DNA of 64,000 nucleotides from CAYNFR01 sp964396595. GTDB taxonomy: Bacteria; Bacteroidota; Bacteroidia; Chitinophagales; Saprospiraceae. The notes beneath the pieces are model-generated. The model ran no database searches and was not told the origin of the DNA. It saw nothing but the letters and a program-made list of their open reading frames with translations. A program made the translations under genes and the position numbers. Position 1 is the first letter of the stretch; each line of letters opens with the position of its first letter. The stretch is taken from assembly GCA_964396595.1 (NCBI GenBank), contig CAYNFR010000011.1, positions 1 through 64,000 of the forward strand, written 5' to 3'. Below are positions 36,486-45,537 of this stretch, one piece after another.

Positions 36486-37256
36486 ATGATTACTGCATCT
36501 AACATTCATCGATCTTTCGGTGATCACAAAGTGCTCAACGGAATAGACTTCCAATTTGAAGAGGGTAAGACGAATTTGATCATAGGGCGCAGTGGAGCGG
36601 GAAAAACAGTTCTCTTAAAGATATTGGTCGGGCTAATTCAGCCCACCCAAGGTGACGTGTGGTATGACCAGACGAACTTGTGTTGTGTATCTCGTGATGA
36701 ACTCCGTGCGCTACGCATGAAGATAGGGATGCTATTTCAAGGTAACGCCTTATTCGACAGCATGACTATTGAAGAAAACATTCGTTTCCCCCTGGATATG
36801 TTTACAAAGTTAACATACGGCGAAAAACTCCACCAGGTGAATTACTGTCTGGAACGTGTCAACCTTGAAGGTAATAATCATAAGTATCCATCAGAAATAA
36901 GTGGAGGTATGCAGAAGCGGGTGGGCATTGCGCGCGCGATAGTGCTCAATCCCAGATATTTATTTTGTGACGAACCTAACTCTGGTCTCGACCCTAAAAC
37001 GGCCATTAAAATAGACGGATTAATACAGTCAATAACGAAAGACAACAATATTACTACTGTCATAAATACCCATGATATGAACTCAGTCATGGAGATAGGT
37101 GACAACATCTGTCTGCTTTCAAAAGGCGAGATAGCGTGGAAAGGCAATCGCTCAGAAATTCTTGACAATACGAACGAGGATTTGATCGACTTCATTTTCG
37201 CGAGTCCTTTTTTAAGAAGGTTGCGAGAGCAAGCATTACAGCAACAAGTAAATTAA
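36486..37256 (+). CDS. mlaF: MlaF-type ABC transporter ATP-binding protein
   Basis: A 256-residue ATPase partner of the preceding permease. Walker A is 'GRSGAGKT' (34-41), the Q-loop lies in 'MLFQGNALFDSMTIEENI', the signature is 'ISGGMQKRVGIARAI' and Walker B is 'YLFCDEPNSGLDP'. The usual Thr of 'EPTSGLDP' is Asn here. The H-loop is 'VINTHDMNSV'. 'GNALFDSMTI' is typical of MlaF rather than other ABC ATPases. It starts one base after the mlaE stop and is followed 35 bases later by rsmA, so the transporter and the ribosomal genes may share an mRNA. Confidence 0.94.
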   Translation: MITASNIHRSFGDHKVLNGIDFQFEEGKTNLIIGRSGAGKTVLLKILVGLIQPTQGDVWYDQTNLCCVSRDELRALRMKIGMLFQGNALFDSMTIEENIRFPLDMFTKLTYGEKLHQVNYCLERVNLEGNNHKYPSEISGGMQKRVGIARAIVLNPRYLFCDEPNSGLDPKTAIKIDGLIQSITKDNNITTVINTHDMNSVMEIGDNICLLSKGEIAWKGNRSEILDNTNEDLIDFIFASPFLRRLREQALQQQVN

Positions 37257-37291
37257 TCAATCCCGGCACAGAGAATCAGAATATTTATGCC

Positions 37292-38071
37292 ATGTTAAAA
37301 GCTAAAAAATCCTACGGACAAAATTTTCTGATCAATGAAGGGGTAATAGATAAGATACTCACACAGTTCGATGAAGCCCGCACGAGTGACAATGTGCTTG
37401 AAGTAGGTCCGGGGAAAGGTGCACTGACGAAGAATTTAATTCACGACACATCCATTAACTTTAAAGCCATAGATGCTGATCGGGAGATGATAGATTATCT
37501 CAAACAGCATTATGAGATGACAGATGAAACCTTACTCTTTGGGGATTTTTTAAAGTTGCCTTTGGAGACGGTGTTTGATCAACAGGAGTATAATGTATTG
37601 GGAAATTTTCCATACAATATTTCCTCTCAGATCGTATTTAGGATACATAAGTACATTGATATCGTTCCGTTTATGATGGGGATGTTTCAGAAGGAGCTTG
37701 CAGAACGCATTGTCGCCGGTCCGGGCAGTAAAACCTATGGAATTATCAGCGTTATCGTTCAGAGTGTATTTGAAGTGAAGATGCATTTTCATGTTTCTCC
37801 GGGTTCTTTTTCTCCCGCACCCAAGGTCACTTCGGCGATCATTTCGCTTAAGCGTAAAGAAAATTTTAACATACCTTGCAATCCCAAATTGTTCAGGAAC
37901 GTCGTAAAAGTAGCTTTTAACCAGCGTCGCAAAATGCTTCGTAATACATTAAAGCCGCTGATCAAAGATCCCGATCTCCTCAAGGAGGACTTATTTACTA
38001 TGCGTCCGGAACAACTGGGTTTAGAACAATATTACTATCTGACTAATCTAATAGAAAATTCACAATCATGA
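37292..38071 (+). CDS. rsmA: 16S rRNA (adenine1518-N6/adenine1519-N6)-dimethyltransferase RsmA (KsgA)
   Basis: A 259-residue SAM enzyme that dimethylates two adenines in helix 45 of 16S rRNA during 30S maturation. 'KKSYGQNFLINEGVIDKIL' is the N-terminal signature, 'NVLEVGPGKGALTKNLI' is the SAM-binding motif, and the catalytic 'NFPY' is at residues 105-108. The C-terminal region has 'PGSFSPAPKVTSAII' and 'FNQRRKMLRNTLKPL', both diagnostic. Its stop overlaps the YqeY start codon (ATGA). Very confident. Confidence 0.96.
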   Translation: MLKAKKSYGQNFLINEGVIDKILTQFDEARTSDNVLEVGPGKGALTKNLIHDTSINFKAIDADREMIDYLKQHYEMTDETLLFGDFLKLPLETVFDQQEYNVLGNFPYNISSQIVFRIHKYIDIVPFMMGMFQKELAERIVAGPGSKTYGIISVIVQSVFEVKMHFHVSPGSFSPAPKVTSAIISLKRKENFNIPCNPKLFRNVVKVAFNQRRKMLRNTLKPLIKDPDLLKEDLFTMRPEQLGLEQYYYLTNLIENSQS

Positions 38072-38514
38072 ATCTCGAAGAACGCATAATGCCCGACCTC
38101 AAGGAAGCAATGAAGGCTAAAGACCAAGCTGCGCTCAGAGGAATACGTGCCATCAAGGCTGCTATCCTATTGGCTAAAACTGAACCAGGATTTATCGAGC
38201 TCGATCAATCAGCAGAAATTAAGCTCTTACAAAAACTTGTTAAACAACGTCAAGATTCTTATGACATCTTTGCCAAGCAGGGGCGCAATGACTTAGCCTT
38301 ACCTGAAAAAGAAGAAATCGAAGTCATTCAAAAATACCTGCCACAACAATTATCTACAGAAGAGCTAACACCTATCATTCAAGGGATCATTCAAGAACTG
38401 GGTGCTTCCGGCATGAAGGATATGGGCAAGGTCATGGGTATTGCCAGTCAAAAATTGGCCGGTCAGGCCGATGGAAAAACCTTGTCAAGCATTATAAAAA
38501 GTCTATTGACCTGA
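38068..38514 (+). CDS. GatB/YqeY domain protein
   Basis: A 148-residue cytosolic protein of the YqeY family, related to the C-terminal tRNA-binding domain of the GatB amidotransferase subunit. The N-terminus 'MNLEERIMPDLKEAMKAKD' and the segment 'ALRGIRAIKAAILLAKTE' are typical. 'YLPQQLSTEELTPII' and 'DMGKVMGIASQKLAGQADGK' near the C-terminus match the family closely. A role in tRNA-dependent amidation is suspected but not shown. It is translationally coupled to rsmA through a four-base overlap. Confident in family. Confidence 0.94.
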   Translation: MNLEERIMPDLKEAMKAKDQAALRGIRAIKAAILLAKTEPGFIELDQSAEIKLLQKLVKQRQDSYDIFAKQGRNDLALPEKEEIEVIQKYLPQQLSTEELTPIIQGIIQELGASGMKDMGKVMGIASQKLAGQADGKTLSSIIKSLLT

Positions 38515-38551
38515 TTTCAAAACACCTTTTAAATTTTAATTTTCTCGTCGT

Positions 38552-41140
38552 ATGAAATATTTCCTTCTCGTATTCTCTGTTGCTCTTTTTATTTCATGTA
38601 ACAGCAGCAGGACAGTATTAAAAAACAATGCCAAAGAGGACGATACTTATATAATCGTCAATTCCATGGAAGATATGGAAGAAAGGCTGCTCGAAGAGAT
38701 AAAAATTTCCGCACCGAGAGGCTATGAACTCCCTGTTTATAATCCTTCGTCTACGAGAACATTTGATTTAATACACACCACTCTTGATCTGAGATTCGAC
38801 TGGATAAACGAACACGTAATAGGTAGAGCAGAAATAAGCGCTAAACCATACTTCTACCCACAAGAAACATTAGTGCTGGATGCGAAAGGTTTTGATATCC
38901 TGAGTATATCAGACACTGAGTTTAGACCCTACACTTATACGTATAATGGTAAAGAGCTCGCCGTTAATCTGGGACGTTCATTCACCCGCAAAGATACCGT
39001 AAACCTGGTGATAGACTATATAGCTAAGCCGTCTGAAGGTGAGGAAGGTGGAAGCATTGCTATCTCCAGTGATCAAGGACTGTTTTTCATTAATCCTAGA
39101 GGCGAACAAGCCGCTAAACCCATGCAGATATGGACACAAGGTGAAACGGAAAATAACAGTCGATGGTTTCCTACTATTGACAAGCCTAACGAGAACATGA
39201 CACAGATAGTCCAATTGACCGTACCGGATTCGATGATTACACTATCTAATGGTCTGCTAACAAGAAGCCTAAAAAACGGGGATGGTACGCGGACAGATCG
39301 CTGGGAGCAAAAAGATCCTCACGCCCCGTATCTTACTATGATAGCAGTGGGTGATTTTGCAGTCGTAACTGAGAAATGGAATGACATCGAGCTTAATTAC
39401 ATTGTCGAAAAAGAATACGAGCCTTACGCCAAGCAAATCTTCGCACACACACCCGAGATGTTGCAATTCTTTTCTGACTTATTGGGCTATAAGTATCCTT
39501 GGGAAAAATACAGTCAGATCATCGTGCGTGATTATGTCAGCGGTGCGATGGAAAACACCACTGCAGTCATATTCGGTGAGTTTATCCAGAAAACTGATAG
39601 AGAGCTGATAGATAACCATAATGATCATATTGTGGCACACGAGATGTTTCATCATTGGTTCGGCGATCTCGTAACTTGCGAAAGCTGGGCGAATCTGACA
39701 CTCCAAGAAGGTTTTGCTAACTATAGCGAATACTTATGGGATGAGTATAAGCATGGAAGAGATGCCGCAGACCATCATCGCATCAACGAGCTGGCCGGTT
39801 ATCTAGCCTCTACCGCGCAGACCGGCAGACATGCACTGATATGGTATGGCTATGGCAATAAAGAAGAGATGTTTGACGGACACTCCTACAATAAAGGTGG
39901 TTTAGTACTGCATATGCTCAGACACCACCTTGGTGATGAAGCATTTTTTGCAAGCTTGAATAAGTACCTTGTTGACAATGCTTACACGAGTGTAGAGGTA
40001 GATGAACTTCGGATGGCATTCGAAGATGTATCAGGAAGAGACTTAAACTGGTTTTTTGACCAGTGGTACAAAGCCTCAGGCCATCCTGAACTCGAAATAG
40101 AATGGGAATACGACGACGAATTAAACAGAGTTTACTATTCTGTATCGCAAGTGCAGTCTTCAGAAAGTAATAGCCCTATATTTCAATTACCTGTGACTAT
40201 CCAAATATTCGCGGCAGATGGTAGCGCTACTGACGTAGAATTATGGATAAATAAACGTGAACAGATTTTTGAAATTCCTGCTTTGGAAAGACCCGCTTTG
40301 GTATTATTTGACAAATATGATGCCCTACTCTATCAAAAAGTAGAACGAAAATCAAATCAAGAATATATCAATCAGTATAAGTGGTCACAAGCATTCCGTC
40401 ATCGCCATGAAGCTGTTAATCAACTTAGAAATAAAAAAGATTTTGATCACGTGGCACTGAAAGCGCTAACCGACAACCACCACAGCATCCGCACCACTGC
40501 ACTCAGCTCATTGAGCAAAAAAGAGAACAACCATGAATTAATCTCGCATGTTAAAAAAATGGCCATCGAAGACCCGCATTCTAGCGTAAGGGGGGCGGCG
40601 ATCAAGGCACTATACCGACTATCTTATGAAAATATCGGGAGTATTATAGATCAAGCCATTGAGAACGAGCACTCATATCAAGTATTGAATGATGGTATAG
40701 AGACCTTAAATAAAATAGATAAGTCTAAAGCAATTCAGTTGGCTATCAGCCTCAAAGATGAAAAAACCTCTATATTGACAAAAAGTGTGGCGCCACTGCT
40801 CGCCGAGATAGGTGACATCGCACATTCAGATTACTTTGAGCAAAGACTTAATAACGTTAGTCTATACTCAGTATTTAATTTCTATGAAGCATATTTCGAC
40901 CTGCTGACTCATCAGAAAGATGAAGTAATTCTGGAGAAGTGTTCTATACTAAAAAACATAGCCACTTCTAGCAACAATCACTTCTTTTATAGATACGCAG
41001 CGACTAATCTGATCCATAGCCTCAAGGAATTTCTTCAAGGCAGACGCTCAACCGGAACATCTGTTCTAGGCAAAATTATTGAAGATATTAAAGAAACGGA
41101 ATCGCACCCAATGCTGCTTCAGCGCTACGAGAGTTTTTAA
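38552..41140 (+). CDS. M1 family metallo-aminopeptidase lipoprotein
   Basis: An 862-residue zinc aminopeptidase. The N-terminus ends in a lipobox with Cys16 ('ALFISC'), so it is likely anchored in the outer or inner membrane. The substrate motif is 'GAMEN', and zinc ligands are H363 and H367 in 'HEMFHHWFGD' plus E386 in 'LQEGFANY', exactly 19 residues after H367. The last 230 residues contain HEAT-like helical repeats ('ALKALTDNHHSIRTTALSSL', 'DPHSSVRGAAIKALYRLS'). This resembles Bacteroidota M1 peptidases that degrade periplasmic or external peptides. The stop is 11 bases before tgt. Confidence 0.94.
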   Translation: MKYFLLVFSVALFISCNSSRTVLKNNAKEDDTYIIVNSMEDMEERLLEEIKISAPRGYELPVYNPSSTRTFDLIHTTLDLRFDWINEHVIGRAEISAKPYFYPQETLVLDAKGFDILSISDTEFRPYTYTYNGKELAVNLGRSFTRKDTVNLVIDYIAKPSEGEEGGSIAISSDQGLFFINPRGEQAAKPMQIWTQGETENNSRWFPTIDKPNENMTQIVQLTVPDSMITLSNGLLTRSLKNGDGTRTDRWEQKDPHAPYLTMIAVGDFAVVTEKWNDIELNYIVEKEYEPYAKQIFAHTPEMLQFFSDLLGYKYPWEKYSQIIVRDYVSGAMENTTAVIFGEFIQKTDRELIDNHNDHIVAHEMFHHWFGDLVTCESWANLTLQEGFANYSEYLWDEYKHGRDAADHHRINELAGYLASTAQTGRHALIWYGYGNKEEMFDGHSYNKGGLVLHMLRHHLGDEAFFASLNKYLVDNAYTSVEVDELRMAFEDVSGRDLNWFFDQWYKASGHPELEIEWEYDDELNRVYYSVSQVQSSESNSPIFQLPVTIQIFAADGSATDVELWINKREQIFEIPALERPALVLFDKYDALLYQKVERKSNQEYINQYKWSQAFRHRHEAVNQLRNKKDFDHVALKALTDNHHSIRTTALSSLSKKENNHELISHVKKMAIEDPHSSVRGAAIKALYRLSYENIGSIIDQAIENEHSYQVLNDGIETLNKIDKSKAIQLAISLKDEKTSILTKSVAPLLAEIGDIAHSDYFEQRLNNVSLYSVFNFYEAYFDLLTHQKDEVILEKCSILKNIATSSNNHFFYRYAATNLIHSLKEFLQGRRSTGTSVLGKIIEDIKETESHPMLLQRYESF

Positions 41141-41150
41141 CAGATACCGA

Positions 41151-42284
41151 GTGAGTATAAAATTTGACATTATACACGCTTCTGCTCATTCATCAGCACG
41201 AGCAGGTAAACTGACGACAGCACACGGCGAAGTTCTCACCCCGATATTTATGCCTGTGGGCACTCAAGGAACTGTAAAAGCTGTCAATCAGATAGAACTT
41301 GAATCCTTGGGTGCACAGATAATCCTCGGTAATAATCTGCACTTATATCTGCGCCCGGGTCACGAAATTATCAGCGAGGCAGGTGGATTACACAAATTTA
41401 TCAACTGGCACAAACCCATATTGACAGACAGTGGCGGATACCAAGTGTATTCGCTGAGTGGCATGAGAAAAATTACGGAAGAAGGGGTGAAGTTTCAATC
41501 CCATATTGACGGTTCATATCATTTCTTCTCACCGGAACGCGCTACAGAAATCCAGCAACATATAGGTGCGGATATAATAATGGCGTTTGACGAATGTACC
41601 CCCTACCCTTGTGATTATCAATACGCAAAAAAATCGATGCATATGACACATCGATGGCTCGATCGATGTCTTGGATTCCATACTTCAAAATTACCTATAC
41701 ATGGATACGGTCAGATACTAGCGCCTATAATTCAAGGTAGCACATATAAGGATTTAAGACAGGAAAGTGCTCGTTATATTAGTGAAAAAAACGCAGAGAT
41801 TAACGCGATTGGTGGACTCAGCGTGGGCGAACCTGCCCCTATTATGTACGAAATGACAGAGTGGGTATGCGATATACTTCCTTCAGACAAAGCAAGATAT
41901 CTAATGGGTGTGGGCACCCCGGCTAACATTATAGAATGTATTGATAGGGGTATTGACATGTTCGACTGTGTGCTTCCGAGCAGGAATGCACGACATGGAT
42001 TACTCTACACCGACCAGGGCATCATCAATATTAAAAAAGCCAAGTGGTCCAGAGATTTCAGTCCTATAGATGAAAACAGCAGCAGTATTTTATCCCGCAA
42101 TCATACCAAGGCTTACTTGCGTCATCTATTCAATGCGAAAGAATATTTAGCCCTGCAGATTGCTACACTTCATAATTTGAGCTTTTACTTATGGCTAGTA
42201 TCTGAAGCGCGCCAAGCCATACTCTCAGACACTTTTGCCACATGGAAAAATGAGATACTGAACAAAGTCGAAAGGCGATTATAA
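41151..42284 (+). CDS. tgt: Queuine/preQ1 tRNA-guanine transglycosylase Tgt
   Basis: A 377-residue enzyme that swaps G34 for preQ1 in tRNAs with GUN anticodons. The GTG at 41151 is the likely start, since the protein then begins 'SIKFDIIHASAHSSARAGKL' as in the family; an ATG frame from 41079 overlaps the M1 gene. Active-site residues are D93 in 'TDSGGYQVYSL' and nucleophile D272 in 'MFDCVLPSRNARHG'. Where many Tgt proteins have the zinc motif CxCxxC, the sequence reads 'ENSSSILSRNH', with Ser at all three places. The fold otherwise continues normally ('KAYLRHLFNAKEYLALQIAT'). I recall the same loss in other Bacteroidota. Confident in family. Confidence 0.95.
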   Translation: MSIKFDIIHASAHSSARAGKLTTAHGEVLTPIFMPVGTQGTVKAVNQIELESLGAQIILGNNLHLYLRPGHEIISEAGGLHKFINWHKPILTDSGGYQVYSLSGMRKITEEGVKFQSHIDGSYHFFSPERATEIQQHIGADIIMAFDECTPYPCDYQYAKKSMHMTHRWLDRCLGFHTSKLPIHGYGQILAPIIQGSTYKDLRQESARYISEKNAEINAIGGLSVGEPAPIMYEMTEWVCDILPSDKARYLMGVGTPANIIECIDRGIDMFDCVLPSRNARHGLLYTDQGIINIKKAKWSRDFSPIDENSSSILSRNHTKAYLRHLFNAKEYLALQIATLHNLSFYLWLVSEARQAILSDTFATWKNEILNKVERRL

Positions 42285-42447
42285 GCGTATTATACCCTTG
42301 TTTACAGATAAAGCTGATCGCTAAAAGGCATGTTAAGATATATCTTCATTTACCTTCATACATAAAATTACGAACGAATTACTTCACCATAGCTGTCATA
42401 CATCAGGGATAAGTGCCTTATATTTGGGAATCCTTCATACACTAATC

Positions 42448-42456
42448 TATCTTTTG
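42448..42456 (+). promoter_or_regulatory. Putative -7 element upstream of the TPR gene
   Basis: TATCTTTTG, identical to the element before the TetR gene, ends three bases before the ATG at 42460. It has one extra T relative to TAnnTTTG. Confidence 0.3.
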
Positions 42457-42459
42457 ACA

Positions 42460-43485
42460 ATGTTTTATAAAACCATCATCCAAGGCCGGCTCACTTTTGG
42501 TACACTGAGAAGCTACGAAAAAGTGATTCAAATGTATGAATACCGGACAGAGACTTACTATAAGTCTGATATCCTATTGACCAAAGAGGATATATTCGAT
42601 GATGTGTATCTGCATCTTAATATTCCAAGGTTTGTAGGCAATGCGAGTGAAAAAGCATTTAAGAACACCGTAGACTTGTTAGTGTACAGTGCGCAGTTTG
42701 CCGTCTCCGGTAATATTCAAATGTGGATGATCGAAGAAGGCAAAGTATTATCTCACGAATCTATTGAACCTAAGAGTGATAGAGCAGTAGTCCAAGATTT
42801 CATCAAAGGAGAGGAGTTATTTAATGAGGGCTTCGCCCAATATGAACAAGCCAAGAAGTCATTTGACAGTGCGTTAGAGAAGTTTGACAAACATGGACAA
42901 GCCTATGAACGTCGCGGATGGGTAAACCTAAGGCTTAAAAATTATAGCGATGCGCTCTATGATTTTAACAAGGCCTTAGCAATCGACGAATCGATAGCAT
43001 TCGCTCATTATGGAAAGGCCATAATCTTGCAGAATTCTGCCTATTATCAGGAGGCACTCGAGTACTTTGACAACACGGTCAGAAAGTCTGTTGCCTTAGA
43101 ATCCATTCATTGGCGTGCACGCTTCAAGAAAGCAGAATGCCATGTCGAACTGGGTGAGTTTGACAAAGCGGCTTTCGAACTAAAGTTTTTTACGAATAGA
43201 AAATTCGACAAAGGAGATCCCAATATCCGCAGAAGATCAAAAGCATATGCCCTTTATGGACAAGTATTTCACGAGCTAGGTGAATACGAAAATGCACTAA
43301 CCGCCATCGATAAGGCTTTTCAACAATATACTCCCGAGTCTAAAGGTTTCAACGAAATGGAAAGCCTCTACCATAAGGCACTGTCAAAGAAAAAATTAGG
43401 CAAAAAAGACTATCTGGATGATCTTCAAAAATCCTCCGACAAAGGTTTTAGCCCCGCCAAGGAACTTCTAGCTTCATTAAAATAA
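42460..43485 (+). CDS. Tetratricopeptide-repeat protein
   Basis: A 341-residue protein. The first 115 residues resemble no domain I know ('MFYKTIIQGRLTFGTLRSYE' and 'FVGNASEKAFKNTVDLLVYS'). From about residue 120 it holds four or more TPR-like units, for example 'GQAYERRGWVNLRLKNYSDA' and 'YALYGQVFHELGEYENALTA'. No signal peptide is seen, so it is probably cytosolic and acts as an interaction platform. The ATG at 42460 is preferred to an upstream in-frame codon at 42424. The PorE-like gene starts 70 bases downstream on the same strand; a functional link is possible but unsupported. Confidence 0.85.
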   Translation: MFYKTIIQGRLTFGTLRSYEKVIQMYEYRTETYYKSDILLTKEDIFDDVYLHLNIPRFVGNASEKAFKNTVDLLVYSAQFAVSGNIQMWMIEEGKVLSHESIEPKSDRAVVQDFIKGEELFNEGFAQYEQAKKSFDSALEKFDKHGQAYERRGWVNLRLKNYSDALYDFNKALAIDESIAFAHYGKAIILQNSAYYQEALEYFDNTVRKSVALESIHWRARFKKAECHVELGEFDKAAFELKFFTNRKFDKGDPNIRRRSKAYALYGQVFHELGEYENALTAIDKAFQQYTPESKGFNEMESLYHKALSKKKLGKKDYLDDLQKSSDKGFSPAKELLASLK

Positions 43486-43554
43486 GCAGAATATCTACCC
43501 ATTCTCCTCAATAACAAATGGTCTGACTGACCGTTAGATAATTCATGATAATTG

Positions 43555-45519
43555 ATGGAGATGTCTTTACGATTCTTAAACATTCATACTAGTACAAATC
43601 AGCGGATCATTTCACACAATAAGTGGTATGAAGTGACTTTATGGATACTTTTTATGGCTTTAATAGGCTGCACAGCGTCTCAAGATAATGGTCGCCAGAG
43701 CAAGTTACCTCCTTCTCGTCTTAATACACCCACGAAGATCGACAATATTGCCATCCGAAAAAAAGTCATCGAACTTGAGAAAGAAAGACTTAAAAAACCT
43801 TCAGACGAAAAGCTTTTGCTAGAACTCGCCGCTGCTTATTTAGATCTCGAAGATGAATCCAATGCGACAGAAATTCTTGAAGTATTGGTACGGTTGCCGA
43901 CATCAGAAGCCAAAGTTTATAGCTCGCTCGCATCTATTTATAGAAGAAGACTGAGAGTTGACGAAGCGATACAGTTAATGAATACTTTCATTTCGTTGTC
44001 TACATCATCCAGTCATGAGCGAGCAAGAAAAGAACTTGCTGAGCTGACATCGATGAAAAGTATTTTAGAAACAAAGTATGAACTACTTATCGAGCGCCTA
44101 CCTTCACCTATTAACTCCTCCTACAGCGAATACCTCGCTCAGTTTAGTGCTGATCAACAAAATCTGGTATTTACAAGACGCGTGTTTGACCAAGAAGATC
44201 TATTTGAGGCTAGCTTCAATGCGGATGGCACCATAGACCTTCGTGGACTTAACGAATTGAATACCGATGCTAATGAGGGTGCACATTGCTTGAGTGCTGA
44301 TGGACAAATCCTCTATTTTACACGATGTCAAAAGGATGCTGGATTTGGCAAATGTGATATTTATCAATCCATGCGCAAGGATACCGGCTGGTCAGCCCCG
44401 CGTAATCTCGGTGGAAACGTCAATTCAGAACATTGGGATGCCCAACCATCATTATCTGCGGATGGCAAGACACTCTACTTCGTCAGTAATCGACCGGGCT
44501 CTCAAGGAGGATCGGATATATGGTACAGTAAGAGAGGTCAGGATGGTCGCTGGTTACCAGCAGTCAATGCCGGGCCAGTGATTAATTCTAGGGTTAATGA
44601 AAGTGCACCTTTTATACATGCCGATGGAAGGACATTGTATTTTCAATCCGATGGTCATCCAGGTTTAGGAAAACAGGACATATTTATGTCTCGATATGAT
44701 CCTGAAAAAGGATGGAGTACCCCGGTTAACTTAGCTTATCCTATCAATACTTCCGGCAACGAAGGTGCAATGGTAGTCAACCTTGAGGGTACCAAAGGAT
44801 ATTATGCAACAGATGTCATCGATGGGATCAAACACGACAACCTTGACATTGTGGCATTTAATCTCCCTGAATTATTCCGCCCTTCGCCTATGACATTCAT
44901 CAAGGGTCGAATCACTGATCGAGATTCGCGGTTACCTCTGAAAGCAAGTATCACCGTAGTTTCCCTAGATCAACGAGACACCATCATCCGCAACGGAACA
45001 AACTTTAATGGAGAATTTCTCGTGGCTGTGCCGGTCGGTAAACGCCTCGCTATCCACATTGAAAAAGAAGATTATCTCTTTTACTCAGATTTTGTTTCAT
45101 TCGAGGAGGCAAGACTCGGTATCGAACCATATAGATTTAATGCTATGCTCGAAGCCATTACCGAGGAGGAAGGACAATACAGCTCACCCACTATTTTGAA
45201 TAATTTATTTTTTACCACTGGCAGTGCAGACTTGCTTCCAGAATCAGCGATTGAACTTGAATATTTAGTCGGACTATTGCAAAAATATCCGGATAAAAAA
45301 ATGGAAGTAATCGGACATACCGATAATACCGGAAGTATTGAGCTTAACAGTCAACTATCAGCTGATCGCGCTTCCAGCGTCAAGCAGGCCTTGATTAATA
45401 TGGGAATAAGTGAAAATAGAATAATTGCCATCGGCAAAGGAGAATCAGAGCCTATCGCAGACAATTCGACCGAGGAAGGGCGAAGAAAGAATAGAAGAGT
45501 TGAATTCAGGATTTATTAA
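43555..45519 (+). CDS. TPR / beta-propeller / OmpA-domain lipoprotein, PorE-like
   Basis: About 654 residues. A signal peptide with a long N-region ends in the lipobox 'ALIGC' with Cys39. TPR-like helices lie at about 55-135. PD40-type propeller repeats cover about 160-420 ('AHCLSADGQILYFTR', 'PSLSADGKTLYFVSNRPG', 'PFIHADGRTLYFQSDG'). A carboxypeptidase-regulatory-like domain spans about 445-520, and an OmpA_C peptidoglycan-binding domain fills the last 120 residues ('EVIGHTDNTGS', 'NRRVEF'). This order matches PorE of the type IX secretion system, although Bacteroidota encode several such proteins. It should sit in the outer membrane and bind peptidoglycan. Start could also be the ATG at 43561. 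Confidence 0.88.
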   Translation: MEMSLRFLNIHTSTNQRIISHNKWYEVTLWILFMALIGCTASQDNGRQSKLPPSRLNTPTKIDNIAIRKKVIELEKERLKKPSDEKLLLELAAAYLDLEDESNATEILEVLVRLPTSEAKVYSSLASIYRRRLRVDEAIQLMNTFISLSTSSSHERARKELAELTSMKSILETKYELLIERLPSPINSSYSEYLAQFSADQQNLVFTRRVFDQEDLFEASFNADGTIDLRGLNELNTDANEGAHCLSADGQILYFTRCQKDAGFGKCDIYQSMRKDTGWSAPRNLGGNVNSEHWDAQPSLSADGKTLYFVSNRPGSQGGSDIWYSKRGQDGRWLPAVNAGPVINSRVNESAPFIHADGRTLYFQSDGHPGLGKQDIFMSRYDPEKGWSTPVNLAYPINTSGNEGAMVVNLEGTKGYYATDVIDGIKHDNLDIVAFNLPELFRPSPMTFIKGRITDRDSRLPLKASITVVSLDQRDTIIRNGTNFNGEFLVAVPVGKRLAIHIEKEDYLFYSDFVSFEEARLGIEPYRFNAMLEAITEEEGQYSSPTILNNLFFTTGSADLLPESAIELEYLVGLLQKYPDKKMEVIGHTDNTGSIELNSQLSADRASSVKQALINMGISENRIIAIGKGESEPIADNSTEEGRRKNRRVEFRIY

Positions 45520-45537
45520 TTATTATCGATACAAGCA